Positions 1-9,330 are shown, counted from the stretch's first letter. The stretch is 64,000 bases of DNA from Sphingomonas parapaucimobilis NBRC 15100 (GCF_000787715.1 NZ_BBPI01000069.1:62001-126000); one strand, 5' to 3'. Notes: generated by a model not told the origin, from the sequence alone. Translations and numbers: made by a program.

Positions 1-66
1 CATGACGCGACCGACCGGGCGATGGTCAGCGCCACCCGGATCGATGCGCAGACGATGAAGCCTTGA
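1..66 (+). CDS. C-terminal end of an unidentified gene (cut by window edge)
   Basis: Frame 1 is open from the window edge to a TGA at 64-66 and gives 21 residues ending in TMKP. It ends 53 bases before the start of the MFS carrier on the same strand, so it could be the upstream partner in an operon. Nothing in so short a tail identifies a family, and a chance open frame is possible. Confidence 0.35.
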   Translation, partial: HDATDRAMVSATRIDAQTMKP

Positions 67-119
67 GGAAGTCGTAAGGCCCGTTGCCCTTGGCGTGCGA
101 TCGGGGGCAAGGGTGGGCG

Positions 120-1319
120 ATGGCCCCTGATCGCACCCATCCACGCCAGCGTCCGCCCCTGGGGCTCTATGCGCTGGCCAATATCGGCGGGGTGGCGGCG
201 TATCTGCCACTGCTGACCCTGTTGGTGCCGATGAAGGTGGAGGCGGTCAGCCCGGATGGCCGGATCGCCTTGCTCTCGCTGGTCGCGGTGCTGGGCGCGG
301 CGACGGCGAGCCTCGCCAATATCCTGTTCGGCTGGCTGAGCGATCGGTCGCAGCGGGCGGGGCGTGGTCGGCGGCGCTTGATGGCGATCGGGCTGGCGGG
401 GGTGGTGGCCAGCTATGCCGCGATCGGAATGGCCGCTACGCCCGTGATGCTGGTCGCGGCGATCCTGTTCTTCCAGTTCGCGGTCAACGCGCTCCTCGCC
501 CCGCTGATGGCAATCATGGCGGAGGAAATACCCGATGCGAAGCGTGGGCTGACGGGGGGCCTGATCGCGCTCGGCAATCCGGTGGCCTCGGCCATGTCGA
601 CCTGGCTGGTGGGCGAAATGCTGCTGGGGGAGCAGGGGCGGCTGGCGGCCTTGGTGATGGCGGTCATGCTCTGCGTCCTGCCGTTGCTGCTGGTCGGGGC
701 AGGAGGCTCCATATCGGACGAGGGCATCGCGGCCACGCCGTCGAGACCGTCCAGGCAGGATTTCATCATTGCGGGTGTCGCGCGGCTGTGCGTCCAGGTC
801 GCGGCGGTCGTGACCCAGGTCTATCTGCTCTATTATTTCGAGACCATAGTTCCGCCCGCCGAATATGCCGATCTGCCGCGCTGGGTCGGGCGGGTCTTTA
901 CCTGTGCCTTTGTCCTGCCCTTGCCGATCGCCCTGCTGCTGGGGCGATTGGCGGACCGGATGGAGCGCCGCCGGGACATCCTGTTGCTGGCGGCGCTGGT
1001 CGCGGCGCTGGGCCTGCTGGCCATGGCCGGGGCAACTAGCCGTCTTGCCGCAGCGGCGGCGTTCATACTCTATACTGCCGGATCGTCCGTCTTCGTCGCC
1101 TTGCACGTCGGGCTCAGCTTCCAGCTTCTGCCCGATCCCCGGCATCGGGGCCGCGATCTGGGCCTGTTCAACCTGACCAACACCCTGTCGACCATCATCG
1201 GTGCGGGCCTGACCTGGACCTTCGCCACGCCGCAGGACTTCGACGCCGTGCTGGTGATGCTTGCCATGGTCACGATGGCTGGCGGCCTGGCCATTTTGGG
1301 CGTCCAGGCGTGGCGATAG
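120..1319 (+). CDS. MFS transporter
   Basis: A hydrophobic protein of 399 residues with about ten to twelve predicted membrane spans. The loop after the second or third span reads GWLSDRSQRAGRGRRR, the charged cytoplasmic loop between helices 2 and 3 typical of the major facilitator superfamily, and a second such loop (GRLADRMERRRD) lies after the middle of the protein, as expected for the two-fold repeat. The ATG at 120 is preferred to an upstream in-frame start because the protein then begins just before the first span. The substrate is not readable from sequence; the glycosidase next door suggests a sugar or oligosaccharide. It converges on the GH43 gene with only 24 bases between stops. 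Confidence 0.8.
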   Translation: MAPDRTHPRQRPPLGLYALANIGGVAAYLPLLTLLVPMKVEAVSPDGRIALLSLVAVLGAATASLANILFGWLSDRSQRAGRGRRRLMAIGLAGVVASYAAIGMAATPVMLVAAILFFQFAVNALLAPLMAIMAEEIPDAKRGLTGGLIALGNPVASAMSTWLVGEMLLGEQGRLAALVMAVMLCVLPLLLVGAGGSISDEGIAATPSRPSRQDFIIAGVARLCVQVAAVVTQVYLLYYFETIVPPAEYADLPRWVGRVFTCAFVLPLPIALLLGRLADRMERRRDILLLAALVAALGLLAMAGATSRLAAAAAFILYTAGSSVFVALHVGLSFQLLPDPRHRGRDLGLFNLTNTLSTIIGAGLTWTFATPQDFDAVLVMLAMVTMAGGLAILGVQAWR

Positions 1320-1343
1320 GGCAATTGTCAGAGCAATATTCGC

Positions 1344-2378
1344 TCAGGTCCGGCGGAGCGGCCCATTGGCGACCGGCTCGCCGAAATCGGGTGAGCCATC
1401 GGCGCGGTATCGGAAATACTGCATCCGCGTATCGCGATTGGGATCGAACAACGGATCGCCCTTGATTTCACGATAGTCGCGGGCGTGGTAAACCAGCACA
1501 TCACGCCCGCGCTCGTCGACCGTGAAGCTGTTGTGCCCCGGTCCGTAAACCTTGTGCGCGGTGGAGGTCTTGAAGACCGGCACCGTCGATTTGGACCAGT
1601 TAGCCGCGTTCATCAGCTCGGCATCGGCGTTGCAGGTCAGCATCCCCATGCAGTAGCGGGCATCGGTCGCACTGGCCGAATAGGTCATGAACAGCTTGCC
1701 GTTGCGGGCGAGCAGGGCGGGAGCCTCATTGACCTTGAAACCCTGGATCTCCCAGTCCAGCGTCGGCACCGACAGCCGCACCGGCTTGGCGGCCAGGGTC
1801 AGCGAGGTCTTGAGCGGCGCGAGATAGAGGTTGGAATTGGTGGCAATGCCCGGCTCGCTCTGTGCCCATGCCAGATAACGCTGGCCCTTGTGGACGAAGC
1901 TGGTCGAGTCGAGAGTGAAGCTGTCCCATTCGGTCTGCAACTGGCCCAGCACCGACCAGTTGCCGGTCATCGGATCGGGGCCGTCGCACACCACCGCGAA
2001 GGTGCGGATGCGGAACACGTCTTCACCGCCGCCGCTCGGTCCTGCCGCGAAATACATGGTCCAGCGGCCGTCGATCAGATGCATCTCGGGCGCCCAGATG
2101 AAGCCCGACATCGGCCCGCTCGGCAGATGCCGCCACAGCACCCTTTCGGTCGCCGTCGTCAGACCCGCCAGCGTCTTCGAGCGGCGCAAGACCAGCCGGT
2201 CATATTCAGGCACCGATCCGGTCATGTAATACCAGCCGTCGGTGTGGCGGAAGACCTGCGCATCGGCGCGCTGACGGACAACCGGATTGACGATGGTCGG
2301 CGTACCCGCCGCCCGTGCGACAGAGGGCAGGGCCATGGCGGCGGTCGCACCAGCCATGAAGGAACGTCGGGTCAGCAT
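1344..2378 (-). CDS. Glycoside hydrolase family 43 protein, exported
   Basis: A protein of 344 residues starting MLTRRSFMAGATAAMALP, a twin-arginine-like export signal ending near ARAAG, so it probably acts in the periplasm. The five-bladed propeller family GH43 is indicated by the N-terminal block ADAQVFRHTDGWYYMTG (the family's general-base Asp region), WAPEMHLIDGRWTMYFAA, and NEAPALLARNGKLFMTYS, which carries the likely general-acid Glu. GH43 enzymes act on arabinose- or xylose-containing side chains; this resembles exo-alpha-arabinofuranosidase or beta-xylosidase subfamilies, but the exact substrate cannot be told. The start at 2378 has a GGAGGA ribosome site 6-7 bases upstream; the longer open frame upstream lacks one. 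Confidence 0.85.
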   Translation of the reverse strand: MLTRRSFMAGATAAMALPSVARAAGTPTIVNPVVRQRADAQVFRHTDGWYYMTGSVPEYDRLVLRRSKTLAGLTTATERVLWRHLPSGPMSGFIWAPEMHLIDGRWTMYFAAGPSGGGEDVFRIRTFAVVCDGPDPMTGNWSVLGQLQTEWDSFTLDSTSFVHKGQRYLAWAQSEPGIATNSNLYLAPLKTSLTLAAKPVRLSVPTLDWEIQGFKVNEAPALLARNGKLFMTYSASATDARYCMGMLTCNADAELMNAANWSKSTVPVFKTSTAHKVYGPGHNSFTVDERGRDVLVYHARDYREIKGDPLFDPNRDTRMQYFRYRADGSPDFGEPVANGPLRRT

Positions 2379-2553
2379 GGTCCATCCTCCGCCTGTCGGC
2401 CGCGCCGTCCCGGACGGGATCGTAGCGGTCCTTGTTATTCGAATCGCCACGGGGCACATCGAAGCCACAGCCCTAGCCCAAAACTCCGACATTACAAATC
2501 TGCGGATTTGGAGACACCGAGCATCCATTGGTGCGGGGCGACGTTGACGCGCC

Positions 2554-3435
2554 ATGTCTTCATCCGATCCGGGTCGTTACCCCTTTCGCCCTATCATCGA
2601 CCGCCCCGCCTATGATTGGCCCGAGGGGCGCAGGGTCGCCATCTATCTGGGTGTCAATCATGAGGTATTCGACTTTGGCGGCGGCCTGGGGGCCGAGCTT
2701 GCCCCGTCGCAGAACCAGCCGGACGTGATGAACTATGCCTGGCGCGACTATGGCAATCGGGTCGGCGCTTGGCGGCTGTTCGAGTTGTTCGACCGGCTGG
2801 AACTGAAGACGACCGCACTGCTGAACGCGGATGTGCTCGATCGCTGTCCGGGACTGGCCGAGGCCTGTCGCGACCGGGGTGACGAGATCGCTGCGCATGG
2901 CGGCACCAATGCGAAGGCGCAGGGGAAGCTGGGGCAGGATGAGGAACGCCGCCTGATTGCCGACGTGAGCGACAAGCTGGCCGCGCTCGGCACGCGCCCG
3001 ATCGGCTGGCTAGGCCCCTGGATTTCGGAGAGCGAGGCGACGCCCGATCTGCTCAAGGCGGCGGGGTATCGCTATGTCCTGGACTGGGCGCATGACGACC
3101 AGCCGACCCGTTTGGCGACCGAGCACGGCGAACTTCTGTCCATTCCCTATTCGCAGGAGATCAACGACCTGCCCGCCGTGATCCAGCGCAAGCAGGAGGC
3201 GGACGCTTTTGCCGCGATGATCCGCGATGCCGTCGAGCAATTGCTGTCCGAAGCCGATCGCCGCCCCTCTGTCCTGGGGATCGCGCTACACCCCTATATC
3301 ATGGGGCAGGCACACCGCGTGCCGCCTCTCGCCCGCGTGCTGACGGCGCTGCGCGAGGCCGATGATCCCCGGATATGGTGGACGACCGCCGGAGCGATCG
3401 CCGACCATGTCGAGGCGAACGGGCTCGCCGCCTAG
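2554..3435 (+). CDS. Polysaccharide-deacetylase-like (NodB-fold) protein
   Basis: A soluble protein of 293 residues without a signal peptide. It has the NodB-fold layout of the PuuE/allantoinase-like branch: a strand VAIYLGVNHEVFDF at about residues 28-41, DEIAAHGGTN at 110-119, WLGPWISESEATPDLLKAAGY around 152-172 and ALHPYIMGQAHR near 244-255. The classical catalytic TFDD motif is absent: the first strand has NHE in its place, and the H-x-x-x-H motif reads AHGGTN. The protein therefore may not be a canonical metal-dependent deacetylase. It is divergent from the GH43 gene across 175 bases. The reaction and substrate are unknown. Confidence 0.7.
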   Translation: MSSSDPGRYPFRPIIDRPAYDWPEGRRVAIYLGVNHEVFDFGGGLGAELAPSQNQPDVMNYAWRDYGNRVGAWRLFELFDRLELKTTALLNADVLDRCPGLAEACRDRGDEIAAHGGTNAKAQGKLGQDEERRLIADVSDKLAALGTRPIGWLGPWISESEATPDLLKAAGYRYVLDWAHDDQPTRLATEHGELLSIPYSQEINDLPAVIQRKQEADAFAAMIRDAVEQLLSEADRRPSVLGIALHPYIMGQAHRVPPLARVLTALREADDPRIWWTTAGAIADHVEANGLAA

Positions 3436-4970
3436 CGCCCCGACGCCAGGAAGCGATCCGCCGTGCGCAGCGACAGCGCCATGATCGTCAGCGCGGGATT
3501 GGCGGCCAGCGCACTCGGGAAGACCGAGTTGTCGCAAATCCACAGATTGGCGATGTCGAAGCTGCGCCCGTCCGCATCGACCACCGCTTCGTCGCCCTTG
3601 TCGCCCATCCGGCACGTGCCGATGGTGTGCGCCGAGCGATCGACCGCAAAAATGTCCTGCGCGCCCGCCGCTTCCCAGATGGCGGTCATGACGCGCCGGG
3701 AATGCTGATCGATGGCGCGCTCGTTGGCGTGATAGCTGAAATTTATCCGCGCCTTGCGATGGCCGAAGGCGTCGGTTTCGTCCGACAGGGTCAGGCGGTT
3801 GTCGGGATGCGGCAGGCAATCGCCGTTGATGCCGATCCCCGCCATGCGGTTATAGTTTCGCAGGATCGACTGGAGCCGCGTCCCCCACATGCCCGCCCCG
3901 CGCGCCAGTCCGGTGGCGAGGTTGACCGGCAGCACGCCCAGGCTCTGCATCAGATAGCCGCCGACGCAATCGGCATCGTCGGGGCGCATCATGTCCTCAC
4001 TGATCAGCGAGGAGGGATAGCCCCGGTTCATCCGCATCTCGTCATCGAAGCGCCCCCAGATCTGGGTCGCGACATGCGCCATGAAGTTGCGGCCGACCTG
4101 GCCGCTGGAATTGGCAAGGCCGAGGTTCAACAACAGGCGCGGGCTCTCCACCCCGCCCGCGCACAGGAAGACGGCGCGGCAGCGCTGGCGATGCTCCTCG
4201 CCGCCCTGATGATAGACGACCCCGTCGATCCGACCCTCCTGGTCGAACTCGAAGGACAGGACGCGTGCCCGGGACCGGATTTCGGCGCCATGTGCGACGG
4301 CTTTGGGCAGATAGCTGGTGTCCATGCTGGTCTTGGCGGCATTGCGGCAGCCCTGATGGCATGTGCCGCAACTGACGCAGGCCTGCCGCTGCCCCCAATA
4401 TGGCTGTTCCCGATCGCGCGAGACGAGTGCGGCCGGAGCATCGGTCGCGGTGATCCCCAATGCCTCGCACCCTCGCGCCATCACCTCGGCAGAGGCGTTG
4501 CGCGGAACCGGCGGATAGGCATAGCGGCGGGCCTCATCCCAGGGGTAGCGGGCGGGGCCGGAAACACCGGTAAATTGTTCGACCTGTTCGACATAGGCGA
4601 TCAGTTCGGCATGGGGGACGGGCCAGTCCGCACCTTGGCCGGTCATCGTCTTCAGTTGCAGGTCGCGGGGATCGGGGCGCGGGCAAAAGGCCCCCCAATG
4701 GAGCGTCGAGCCGCCGACACCCATGCCGGAATTGTTCGATCCGAAGGCGGTCGGATCGTTGCCGCCGCTCAGTCGCTCTTCCATCCAGTAGATATCGGCG
4801 GCGAGTTCGTCCGCGACATGTTCGCTCGGGGTGAAGGACCGACCTGCCTCGAGCGCGACGACCGACAGCCCGGCTTCGGCCAGTCGCGCGGTCAGCGGGG
4901 CGCCGCCCGCGCCGGTGCCGATCACAACGGCATCGACCATCTCGGTCGTGGCATAGGGGGCGCGGCTCAT
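3432..4970 (-). CDS. GMC-family FAD dehydrogenase with four-Cys (Fe-S-type) motif
   Basis: A protein of 512 residues. The N-terminal GTGAGGAPLTARLAEAG (about 19-35) is the FAD-binding dinucleotide fold, and the C-terminal AHTIGTCRMGD and NPALTIMALSLRTADR blocks are typical of glucose-methanol-choline oxidoreductases. Residues 198-208 contain C-x2-C-x2-C-x3-C (CVSCGTCHQGC), resembling the cluster-binding insert of bacterial FAD glucose dehydrogenase and gluconate dehydrogenase large subunits, which pass electrons to a cytochrome rather than to oxygen. Its ATG overlaps the stop of the upstream hydrolase/subunit-3 fusion by four bases (ATGA), so the two are translated together. The four-base overlap with the convergent deacetylase gene is also notable. 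The sugar or alcohol oxidised is unknown; no cytochrome subunit is seen nearby. Confidence 0.85.
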   Translation of the reverse strand: MSRAPYATTEMVDAVVIGTGAGGAPLTARLAEAGLSVVALEAGRSFTPSEHVADELAADIYWMEERLSGGNDPTAFGSNNSGMGVGGSTLHWGAFCPRPDPRDLQLKTMTGQGADWPVPHAELIAYVEQVEQFTGVSGPARYPWDEARRYAYPPVPRNASAEVMARGCEALGITATDAPAALVSRDREQPYWGQRQACVSCGTCHQGCRNAAKTSMDTSYLPKAVAHGAEIRSRARVLSFEFDQEGRIDGVVYHQGGEEHRQRCRAVFLCAGGVESPRLLLNLGLANSSGQVGRNFMAHVATQIWGRFDDEMRMNRGYPSSLISEDMMRPDDADCVGGYLMQSLGVLPVNLATGLARGAGMWGTRLQSILRNYNRMAGIGINGDCLPHPDNRLTLSDETDAFGHRKARINFSYHANERAIDQHSRRVMTAIWEAAGAQDIFAVDRSAHTIGTCRMGDKGDEAVVDADGRSFDIANLWICDNSVFPSALAANPALTIMALSLRTADRFLASGR

Positions 4971-6322
4971 GCGATCTTCTCCTCTACCATCTGCCAGACT
5001 TCGACATCGTTCGCGCCGGTCCGCCGATAGCCCTGGTTGCGCGGTCCATCGCCGCCGACCGCAAAGCCGTCATAACCGATTGCCGCCATCGTCGAGGGCA
5101 GCGCCGCCCATTGGCGCACGACCTCGGCCCGAACGTCCTGGAACCACAGGGCCATTTGCTTCGGCGACAGCGGTCCCGTATCCACGGCGGCGTCTTGGCC
5201 TCCCGCAGCGATGCGGTCCAGCCATTCGGACCGGGCCTGATGGTCCAGGGCGGTAAATCCGCCAGTGAGCGTGTCAAGCGTCAGCAAGCCCTGCCGCCAG
5301 GCCTCCGGATCGGGCGGTAAGTCGGCAAAGCGCCAACCGTCTCCCGGCCCCTGCACGATGACCGCCTCGATCCGCCGCGCGAGATCATGGGTGGAGACGT
5401 CTTCCGGCAGGATATGCGCGATCAGGGCCTCGACGGTCGCCCGTTCGGCCTCCGACCATGGAAGTCCGGCGTCGGAAACGGGCCGGGTCCGTTCCAGCAT
5501 GGCAGCGCGAGTGCGTCGGCTGACCCGGGCGGAACTCAGGATATCAACGAACCCGACCGGAAGGATCGACGAGGACAGCGATGCGGCATGGTCTGCGAGC
5601 AACCGGACAAGCGCCTCGGGCTGTTCAAAAGGAATCATATGGGCGGCACCATCCACCACGCGGATATCCGCGTGACGATAATGCGGGGCGTTGAGCTGGC
5701 GCTGCGCATCCACGTTCAGATCGCCGTCTTCCGAGCCAGCGACGATCATTGCGGGTATGGAAATCCGGCCGACCTGGCCGCTCCAGTCCTCCAGGCTTCC
5801 GCGCTCCAGCCAGCCGAGCCACGCCTCTCGGCTCGAAGCTTGTACGTCCGCAACTGCCCGATCATGCCGTTCAGGTGGCAACGCCGACGCGGTATTGGCC
5901 TTCACGAAGGTCTCGGCATCCTCTTGCCCGATCGATCCGCTATCGACCCAGCCGATCATCTGCGTGCGCCGTTCCTCTTCCATTGGTTCGGGAGAGGGCG
6001 GGGAGGCTGCGACCAGCACCACGCCGACGACCCCGGCCAGCCCGATCTCCCCCGCCGCGGCGCGGGCCGCGACGATCGTGGCGATCTTGCCGCCCATGCT
6101 GTGCCCGACCAGAATAGAGGCGGTCAGGCGGTGGTGGCGGATCGTGTCGGCCAGATCGTCGGCCATTGCGGCGACATCGGCATAGCCTTCATCGATCCGC
6201 GCGCCAAAGCCCGGCAAGTCGAGCGCGATACAGGGCGCATCACCGAGATGCTGGCATACCGGCTCCCATTCCCGACGGCTGGAGCCCAGGGCGTGGAGAA
6301 AGACGAAGGTCGGTTGGATCAT
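4967..6322 (-). CDS. Alpha/beta hydrolase fused to a gluconate 2-dehydrogenase subunit-3-like domain
   Basis: A protein of 451 residues. Residues 1 to about 260 are an alpha/beta hydrolase: HALGSSRREW near the N terminus, nucleophile elbow GHSMGGK with Ser about 75, and a late catalytic His in GAAHMIPF. The remaining part (LPWSEAERATVEALIAHILP onward, ending with IGYDGFAVGGDGPRNQGYRR) has the pattern of the small subunit 3 of membrane gluconate and FAD glucose dehydrogenases. The GMC dehydrogenase follows with an ATGA overlap, so the C-terminal domain is probably its dedicated small subunit. A simple reading is that the hydrolase opens the lactone made by the dehydrogenase; that is inference. 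The ATG at 6322 has AAGGAA upstream; a longer TTG-initiated frame is less likely. Confidence 0.75.
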   Translation of the reverse strand: MIQPTFVFLHALGSSRREWEPVCQHLGDAPCIALDLPGFGARIDEGYADVAAMADDLADTIRHHRLTASILVGHSMGGKIATIVAARAAAGEIGLAGVVGVVLVAASPPSPEPMEEERRTQMIGWVDSGSIGQEDAETFVKANTASALPPERHDRAVADVQASSREAWLGWLERGSLEDWSGQVGRISIPAMIVAGSEDGDLNVDAQRQLNAPHYRHADIRVVDGAAHMIPFEQPEALVRLLADHAASLSSSILPVGFVDILSSARVSRRTRAAMLERTRPVSDAGLPWSEAERATVEALIAHILPEDVSTHDLARRIEAVIVQGPGDGWRFADLPPDPEAWRQGLLTLDTLTGGFTALDHQARSEWLDRIAAGGQDAAVDTGPLSPKQMALWFQDVRAEVVRQWAALPSTMAAIGYDGFAVGGDGPRNQGYRRTGANDVEVWQMVEEKIA

Positions 6323-6515
6323 GCGGCCGGGTTCCTTGAAAGCCCATGCTGGACGCCGCACGACACGGTCCGTTCCTGACAAATGTCGCCCAACAGAAAT
6401 TAATTTGGATCACAGGCGATAATTCTCGTCGCCCGCGCGATGCCGCAAAATTCATGGAACCCTGCGCCAACGTAAGCGCTTGGCCACGGTCCATATCCAT
6501 GATCGGAGTAAAGTC

Positions 6516-7085
6516 GTGGCCGATACCGACCAGGCGCAGCCGCAGTACAAGATCGAATATCGCGAAATCCAGCCGTTCGGCACACTGAAGGACTTGCCGC
6601 TTGGTCTGTCCGAAAATGCCCGCAAGCAAAGCGTATCGATTCTGAACCAGGTTCTGGCCGACACGATGATGCTGCGCGATCTCTACAAGAAGCATCATTG
6701 GCAGATGTCGGGGGCGACCTTTTACCAGCTCCATCTGCTGCTCGACACGCATTACGAGAAACAGGCCGAGCTGGTCGACATGGTGGCCGAGCGTATCCAG
6801 GCGCTGGGAGGCATTAGCATCGCAACGCCGCATGACGTGGCAGAGATGACACGTATCCCGCGTCCGCCACGGGGCCGCGAGGATGTGCCGACGATGCTCG
6901 CCCGCCTGCTGGAGGCGCATCGGGTCGTGCTGGAACAGGCGCATGAGGGCGCAAAGACCGCCGACGAGTCCGGCGATGACGGCACCAACGACCTGCTGGT
7001 CAGCGACATCATCCGCTCCAACGAGCCGCAGGTCTGGTTCATCGGTGAGCATCTGGCCGCGACCGCGCTCCAGCGCGCCGACTGA
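6516..7085 (+). CDS. dps: Dps-family DNA-binding ferritin-like protein
   Basis: A protein of 189 residues from a GTG at 6516, which has GGAG eight bases upstream; a TTG at 6480 would add 12 residues. The Dps ferroxidase signature is present: KKHHWQMSGATFYQLH followed by LVDMVAERIQALGG, giving the His, Asp and Glu ligands shared between two subunits. Dps dodecamers oxidise and store iron with peroxide and protect DNA in the cytoplasm. The gene is followed after 30 bases by a Rieske-type reductase, suggesting a joint stress operon. It is divergent from the hydrolase fusion. Confidence 0.9.
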   Translation: MADTDQAQPQYKIEYREIQPFGTLKDLPLGLSENARKQSVSILNQVLADTMMLRDLYKKHHWQMSGATFYQLHLLLDTHYEKQAELVDMVAERIQALGGISIATPHDVAEMTRIPRPPRGREDVPTMLARLLEAHRVVLEQAHEGAKTADESGDDGTNDLLVSDIIRSNEPQVWFIGEHLAATALQRAD

Positions 7086-7115
7086 CCCCCAGCGAGATCG
7101 GAAAGGCAAGAGGCG

Positions 7116-8627
7116 ATGGCGGATCGTGATCTGGCGAAGGGCATCGCCTCTAGCGACGTGCAGGAGGGGCGGATCGTCGTCGGTATGCTGGACGGACAGG
7201 ATGTCGTGCTTGTCCGGCACAAGGGGCGGGTCTGCGCGCTGGCGGGCCAGTGTACGCATCTGAAAGCGCCCCTGGCCGACGGGATCGTCGCGGACGGCAC
7301 GCTTCGCTGCCCCTGGCATCATGCCCGTTTCGATATCGAGACGGGCGAGGCGGTGGGGGCGCCCGCCTTCGCACCGCTGGAGCGGTTCGAAGTGGTCGAG
7401 GATGACGGCCAATTGCGGGTAATCGGTTCCGCCGATCCGGTCCCTGCACCCAAAGCGGCGGACACCACCGACCTTGGCTGTATCGTCATCATCGGCGCTG
7501 GCGCCGCGGGGCACGCCTGTGCCGAAATGCTGGCGCGCCACGGAGCAGGCGCGACGGTGACGGTGATTGGCGAGGAGGGTGATGCGCCTTATGATCGCAC
7601 CTTCTGCTCAAAACAGTATCTGGCGGGCAAGGCAAAGCGCGACGAAACGAGCCTCCCAGTGCTGGAGGGCGTGGACCTGCGTTCGGGCATGGCGGTGTCG
7701 TGGATCGACCGCGCGGCCAAAGCGGTCGTCCTGACGGATGGTGATACCATGTCTTATGACCGGCTGGTGCTGGCAACGGGCGCGGCGGTCGTGTCTCCCG
7801 ATTTTTACGGTGCGGATCGCGGGGATGTGTTCGCCTTGCGAACACTGGCCGATGCCGATCGGCTGATCGCTGCGGCAGGGCAGGCGAAGCGCGCCATCGT
7901 GATCGGGTCGAGCTATATCGGCCTGGAGGTTGCCGCCTCGCTGATTGCACGGGGGCTGGAAGTCGTGGTCATATCCGAAGACGAACTGCCGCTGGAGAAG
8001 ACGGCCGGGCCTGAAGTCGGCGCAATGATCCGCAACCTGCACGAGTCCAAGGGCGTCGCGTTCCATCTGAACCGCCGCATCGCGCGCTGGGACGGCCATG
8101 TCGCCATGCTCGACGACGGTTCCGAAGTGACCGGCGATATCGTCGTCGCTGGAATCGGGGTGCGACCGCGGGTGGAACTGGCGGAAGCGGCCGGGCTCGA
8201 TCTGGCCGCCAAGGCCGATGGCGGCGGCGTGAAGGTCGATGCGCGACTGCAGACGTCCGATCCCGCCATCTACGCAATCGGTGATATCGCCAACGCGCCG
8301 GATCTCCGGCTTGGCCATTCCATTCGGGTCGAGCATTGGGTCGTAGCACAGCGCATGGGCCAGTGGCTCGCCCGGCATTTCATGGGGCAGGCGAATGGCG
8401 GCTATCAGGAGGTGCCGTTTTTCTGGTCGGGTCATTACGACCTCAGCCTGCGCTATGTCGGACATGTCGCGTCACCTGAAGACCGGACGATCGATGGCGA
8501 TGTTCCGACGAAGGACTTTGTCGTGTCGTTTGCTGAAGATGGTCGCGAGCAGGCGATACTGACAGCAGGGCGCGACGAACTTGCTTTGCAAAAGGAATAT
8601 GAGTGGGAGCAGCGAGGTCGTTCATGA
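7116..8627 (+). CDS. Rieske-domain FAD/NAD(P) oxidoreductase (AIF/ferredoxin-reductase type)
   Basis: A protein of 503 residues. The N-terminal 100 residues form a Rieske [2Fe-2S] domain with C46-T-H48 and C65-P-W-H68. It is followed by a two-dinucleotide-fold flavoprotein: IIGAGAAGHACAEML for FAD, LVLATGA, AIVIGSSYIGLEVAASL for NAD(P), and YAIGDIANA for the flavin. This domain order matches AIFM3-like and rubredoxin/ferredoxin-reductase-type enzymes that move electrons from NAD(P)H to a partner. A good AAGAGG-type ribosome site precedes the ATG. It lies directly after dps, and a role in iron release or oxidative-stress redox balance is likely but not shown by the sequence. Confidence 0.88.
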   Translation: MADRDLAKGIASSDVQEGRIVVGMLDGQDVVLVRHKGRVCALAGQCTHLKAPLADGIVADGTLRCPWHHARFDIETGEAVGAPAFAPLERFEVVEDDGQLRVIGSADPVPAPKAADTTDLGCIVIIGAGAAGHACAEMLARHGAGATVTVIGEEGDAPYDRTFCSKQYLAGKAKRDETSLPVLEGVDLRSGMAVSWIDRAAKAVVLTDGDTMSYDRLVLATGAAVVSPDFYGADRGDVFALRTLADADRLIAAAGQAKRAIVIGSSYIGLEVAASLIARGLEVVVISEDELPLEKTAGPEVGAMIRNLHESKGVAFHLNRRIARWDGHVAMLDDGSEVTGDIVVAGIGVRPRVELAEAAGLDLAAKADGGGVKVDARLQTSDPAIYAIGDIANAPDLRLGHSIRVEHWVVAQRMGQWLARHFMGQANGGYQEVPFFWSGHYDLSLRYVGHVASPEDRTIDGDVPTKDFVVSFAEDGREQAILTAGRDELALQKEYEWEQRGRS

Positions 8628-8736
8628 GGCTGGAGGCAAGATGCCGTCGGGATGAATAATCGGTCATCCACGCCGTCCAGTCTTGATTTGGCGGCGGACT
8701 GGACGATCTTTCGGGGCGTATGACTGGAGTGCCCCG

Positions 8737-9330
8737 ATGAACGTCGAAGAACACACGCTGCTCACTCGGTTTCTCGATGAATTGTCTGTTGCGCGCGCGC
8801 GTATGAAGGACCCCGAGGCCGATGCCATGATCGCCCGTACGCTGTCATCCAATCCGGATGCGGCCTATCTGTTGGTCCAGCATGCCATCGTCGCCGACCA
8901 GTCGCTTCACGCCGCCCAGCAGCGGATCACCGAGCTGGAGCGTGAGCAGCTGGCGCGCCCGGCACCGGCAAGCAACAGCTTCCTGCCGCAGGGCGGTGCT
9001 GGCGGTCCCTGGGGTTCGCGGACCGAAGACAGCTATTCACCACCCCCAGCCGAGGCCCGGCCCGGCGTCTTCTCCGGCGGTGGCGGGCTGGGCAGCTTCC
9101 TGCGCAGCGCGGGCACCACGGCGGCAGGCGTCGTCGGCGGCGAGATGCTGTTTTCCGGCCTGTCCGACATGTTGGGCCATCGCGGCGGCGGTGTTGGCGG
9201 CTTGTTCGGCGGCGGAGGTCAGGGCTTTATGGGCCAACCCGAGAATATTACCATCAACACGTTCAACGATGACGATGGAGGCCGTTTTGACGAAGGCAAT
9301 TCCGCCTTTGACAATTTCGACGATTATTGA
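8737..9330 (+). CDS. DUF2076 family protein
   Basis: A protein of 197 residues. The start MNVEEHTLLTRFLDELSVAR and the block DAMIARTLSSNPDAAYLLVQ are the N-terminal signature of DUF2076, a family with a helical N terminus and a low-complexity tail. The second half is Gly-rich (GGGGLGSFLRSAGTTAAGVV; GGGVGGLFGGGG) and ends in an acidic tail rich in Asp and Asn. The function of the family is unknown. The ATG at 8737 is preceded by GGAG at the right distance. It overlaps the 3' end of the convergent sensor kinase gene by seven bases. Confidence 0.85.
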   Translation: MNVEEHTLLTRFLDELSVARARMKDPEADAMIARTLSSNPDAAYLLVQHAIVADQSLHAAQQRITELEREQLARPAPASNSFLPQGGAGGPWGSRTEDSYSPPPAEARPGVFSGGGGLGSFLRSAGTTAAGVVGGEMLFSGLSDMLGHRGGGVGGLFGGGGQGFMGQPENITINTFNDDDGGRFDEGNSAFDNFDDY

